From NCBI GenBank assembly GCA_013054445.1, contig JAAMPI010000506.1:1-34162 (forward strand): a stretch of 34,162 nt of DNA. The letters run 5' to 3'. A model generated the notes under the pieces. It was not told the origin of the DNA. It did no database searches and saw only the letters and a list, made by a program, of their open reading frames with translations. Below are positions 31,119 through 34,162 of this stretch, piece after piece. Source of the DNA: Cudoniella acicularis (Eukaryota > Ascomycota > Leotiomycetes > Helotiales > Helotiaceae). The translations under genes were made by a program, and so were the position numbers. How positions within the stretch are numbered: the stretch's first letter is position 1; every line of letters begins with the position of its first letter.

Positions 31119-32331
31119 GGCGCACGAAGAAAGACTGTAAAGGGATATTGTTTTGGTCGATGGAATTCGGCGACAAATGTCGTAAGTTGAGATGAGCAAT
31201 TTGAACCGCGGCTTCGAATGTCGAGAAGAGGTCGAAAAAGAATTAACACCCTGGGCCCGTGTCGCATTTATCAAAAAGAACAACTTTTTGATGATGTTTG
31301 ATGGCGGCAGATGCTCTTGGCTCAGGCTGATTTGAGGTCATCACGGTGAACCAATTGAGTTTATGCAAAACCCGGTAGATTACGCTCCCGGCACAGGCTG
31401 CAAGGTAAAATTTTGGGACGAGTCCCCCTCGAATGATGGGCTTCAATTGCTCTGTTGCCTTGCTATACAACCCATTCGATATTAAAGTGCTTGCGGGCCT
31501 CTTTTAACCTCATCCATTTCGTGCGAGCCAGTTTATTCGTAGTGATCCTATTGGAATAGCCAGCATTCCACGTGTCGAAAACGATCCGGATCGGTCTGCT
31601 ACTTCTGAATGATGATATCCGTTGCTTGAATAGGAACGGAGTGGAAAATAAGGCGATGGAGCAACATGCAGGAACGGAGATCTGTCTCCTCGTGGAATCG
31701 TGGATGAGGCTCTAGGTTCTATTTCGAGCTTGGTCTGAAAATTGAAGGGAGCAGATGCAGGGCACGCAAATCAAAGTAGGACAGCCAATAAAAATGGGTT
31801 AAGAGATCCAGCACTTGTTGGAACATGAATGATGGGCATTGGAAATCGCAGAGAGTCTACCATTCAAGAGAACATGACTTAAGAATACATTCTGATCAAA
31901 ACCTCACTCAGGCTAGCTGCTCGCTCCAAATAATCGACAATCTCAATGATGGAGAGGATCTTCTCGAGTGAAATGTTTTTGTCGTAGCTTTAGCTATTTT
32001 TATGGATCCCGCAGCGTTGCTGGTCAATGTGGATTGGATGAAGGACGAGTTTCTGCGACGATGTTAAGAAAAGGAGGGAAGGGAAAAAGAAAAGTAAGAC
32101 GGATTAGAGTAGCTCCGTCGAGCCAATAATGTCGCTTAGAAATGCTTAGCCACAGCACTAGCCACAGACGTCACGACCGGGAGACGGCGTCTGTGGCGCA
32201 AACAGCAATCTCAGCTTACGGCAACGACAGTTTCATGCATAATCCATCAACCAACAACACCATTGAACCATCTCCAAAGTTGGAACTAAACCTTGCAGGA
32301 CATCTGGAGCGACACACACGTCTCCTTTAAG
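31119..32331. other. Divergent promoter region between the PAN-like protein and the Zn2Cys6 factor
   Basis: No gene recognised. It holds a CACGTG box (31569-31574) and a perfect palindrome (31582-31593), and near the factor's start a duplicated AGCCACAG followed by GACGTCA (about 32148-32172), which resembles a CRE/bZIP site. Confidence 0.35.
31582..31593. promoter_or_regulatory. Perfect 12-bp palindrome CGATCCGGATCG in the divergent promoter
   Basis: The palindrome contains TCCGGA, an inverted CCG/CGG pair of the kind bound by Zn2Cys6 dimers, and lies 8 bp after a CACGTG box. It is between the secreted protein and the Zn2Cys6 gene, so auto- or co-regulation is conceivable. Inference only. 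Confidence 0.35.
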
Positions 32332-34162
32332 ATGGCAACTGCCGTAGATCAGGCACCAAAACCTCCTTCTGAGCATCTTTTCAACCGCGCTTGTGATGCT
32401 TGTCGACTACACAAAGTCAGATGTCTCCCGACCACCTCCTCATTGTCCGATTCCAAAAAAATGTCAGAGATGTCTCAAGACGGACCGCAAATGCATCTTC
32501 ACGGCGCCTCAAAAGAGAAAGCAGCGAAAGCGTACGGATACGCGTGTGGCCGAGTTAGAGAGAGAAGTTCTGGCCATGAGATCTCTATTCGAACGGAAGA
32601 AGGATGGACTGGATGAAGAGACCGATTTGGTTGCCCGCTCTAATACTCTCAATATCTCTGGTGAGACGGGCAGTGCAGTTATGCTAGCAGCAACAAGCCC
32701 AAAAAATTTATCCACGATTTCTGAGACAAGTCCGAACTCGCGCTGTTCACAGTCATTTCCCACGCCGCCCCCGGACCCAGCAGCTTCGTTGAGTCAGCCA
32801 GACTGGAATGCTCCTGGATCGAACATTTCACCGGATTTGGATGTTGTGGAAAAGGGTATAGTCTCGGCAGAGACAGCTGACCAACTCTTTCAAACATACA
32901 TAAAGGATGTTTGTCAACACTATCCAATAGTTGCATTTCCACCTGGAACTTCCTCGGAGAGTGTCAGACGAACAAAGCCGACTTTATTCTTGGCAGTAAT
33001 TGCGGCTTCTTCAGCGATCACAGATCCCCATTTGTACAGTGTACTGCACTCGGAAGCTGTTGCAGCTTACGCTCATCGCACCGTCATCAAGAGCGAAAAA
33101 TCACTTGAGCTTGTCCAAGCCCTCGCGATAACGGCATCATGGTATTACCCGCCAGGAAAGTATTCGAAGCTGAAGTTTTATGAATATATTCATATGGCCA
33201 CAACAATGGGTATGGACATTGGAATCGTAAGTGGATCACGAGGCTTGAAATTTGATATATTCTTTGTTTTGCGAATCTCTTTGCGTGTCTTGGTGGCACA
33301 ACTTGTCTTGTTCCCGGTCAGATGTTCCATAAATGTCTAGCTAACTACTACCTCTTTTACAGGGGACAAATCCAAAAGCGTCCAGGAGGCGGCGAGTAGC
33401 CAGCAGCAACCAGTCGTCACCAGAAGCAGCGATCATGAAGAAAGATGAGGGGGAACTCGAGAGGAGGAGGACCTTTTTGTCGTGCTACCTAATCAGTACT
33501 GGGTAATTAGTCTTCAACCCTCCACCGACTTAAACTAATCCGCCATAAGTGTCTCCATGAGCATGCGCAGACCAAACATGATAAGGTACAACAGTTGGGT
33601 ACATGAATGTGTGGCCTACCTGGACGCAAACGGCAACCCCGACTGTTATGATAACATCCTTGTTAATTGGATAACGTTATTGCAAATATGCGAGGAGATT
33701 ATCACGTCATTTTCTCTCGACGACCCTTCAAACACCGTAAACCTCGCAGAAAGTCATGTTCAACTGATGCTTGGCGGTTTTGAGAAGAAGCTGCTAGCGT
33801 GGAGAGAAAAGGCTGAATCGACTGGCCTCAGTGGTATGATGCAACCCTGCTCAGGGACATAAACAAAGCTGATCTTGCCAGACACATTATTGGTCGCGTA
33901 TTATCATTCCCAAATCTACCTCCGCGAGATTGCAATTCATGACGATCACCCGCCCGAGCACTTTCAACCCCCGTACAGGCTCGAACGGGCGGTAAGCATC
34001 GATTTAGATCCGAGTGCCTCTTCTTCTTACATAGAACCTGTGGCGATAGTCATCTCTTCCGCGCATTCCCTCCTTGATATCATGCTGAATATGGACGTCG
34101 AGACTCTTCGGGCACTGCCGGTATACAACTACGTTCGCATTGCGTATTCGATGGTTGTTTTG
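32332..34162 (+). CDS. Zn2Cys6 fungal transcription factor, partial at the window end, one frameshift
   Basis: ATG 32332 starts MATAVDQAPKPPSEHLFNRA, followed by ACDACRLHKVRC. After a run of seven A's (32455-32461) the frame must change by one to give KKCQRCLKTDRKC, completing C-x2-C-x6-C-x12-C-x2-C-x6-C. One extra A explains this. The basic linker and coiled coil (KRKQRKRTDTRVAELEREVL) follow, then a Ser/Pro-rich stretch and a fungal-specific middle region. Introns 33227-33362, 33503-33549 and 33834-33881 are all GT-AG; splicing joins TFLSCYLISTG to VSMSMRRPNMIRYNSW, a conserved motif of these regulators. The frame remains open at 34162, so the C-terminus is missing. It is a nuclear DNA-binding regulator; its targets cannot be read from the sequence, though the divergent secreted protein is a candidate. 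Confidence 0.88.

Noticed and set aside
1..34162. CRISPR arrays, operons or ribosome binding sites
   Set aside because: Introns and fungal protein families show that this is a eukaryotic nuclear genome, and no regularly spaced repeats were seen.

Overview
The window looks like genomic DNA of a filamentous ascomycete (Pezizomycotina, possibly Leotiomycetes; the class is a guess). The evidence is short GT-AG introns (about 47-136 nt), a HET-domain relic, a Clr5-like/ankyrin protein, a Zn2Cys6 factor, a FRE-type ferric reductase, small secreted proteins, and AT-rich transposon remains in which Trp and Gln codons have become TAG/TAA, as expected from repeat-induced point mutation (RIP). Genes are sparse and much of the sequence is intergenic or decayed.

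Layout, left half: an unidentified ORF tail (1-346); a heavily mutated HET pseudogene (about 1320-3117); a bacterial-type CinA/PncC nicotinamide-nucleotide amidase gene on the minus strand with one frameshift (3715-4262); a 272-bp MITE with 37-bp inverted repeats and TAA duplications (4464-4735); a nine-exon gene (5280-6712) joining an N-terminal MDP-1-like HAD phosphatase to a C-terminal domain that resembles the ADP-ribosyltransferase fold; a degraded pogo/Fot1-type transposon (about 6852-7960); a short secreted protein (8548-8820, minus); and a large gene (10827-14615) with a disordered N-terminus, a retropepsin-like Asp-Thr-Gly domain and a fungal C2H2-like cysteine/histidine domain.

Right half: weak minus-strand ORFs (14998-15848); a Myb/SANT-like small nuclear protein with a chain of SUMO-consensus motifs (16792-17752); a ferric reductase (18055-20073, minus); a gene-poor 4 kb; a Clr5-like/ankyrin protein (24040-26301, minus); a MITE-like inverted repeat pair (27108-27372); two further Myb-like paralogues, one with a stop at a conserved Trp (28187-28585) and one with a frameshift (29363-29805); a secreted PAN/Apple-like protein (30558-31118, minus); and, divergent from it, a Zn2Cys6 transcription factor that runs off the window (32332 to end).

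Two kinds of damage should be kept apart. The HET, transposon and Myb-B stops are transition-type and fit RIP. By contrast, five otherwise intact genes (PncC-like, retropepsin/C2H2, ferric reductase, Myb-C, Zn2Cys6) are each broken by one single-base indel, mostly in or next to a homopolymer, which suggests consensus-sequence error as much as biology. The most novel candidate is the HAD/ART-like fusion, which lies about 1 kb from the NMN-amidase-type gene.
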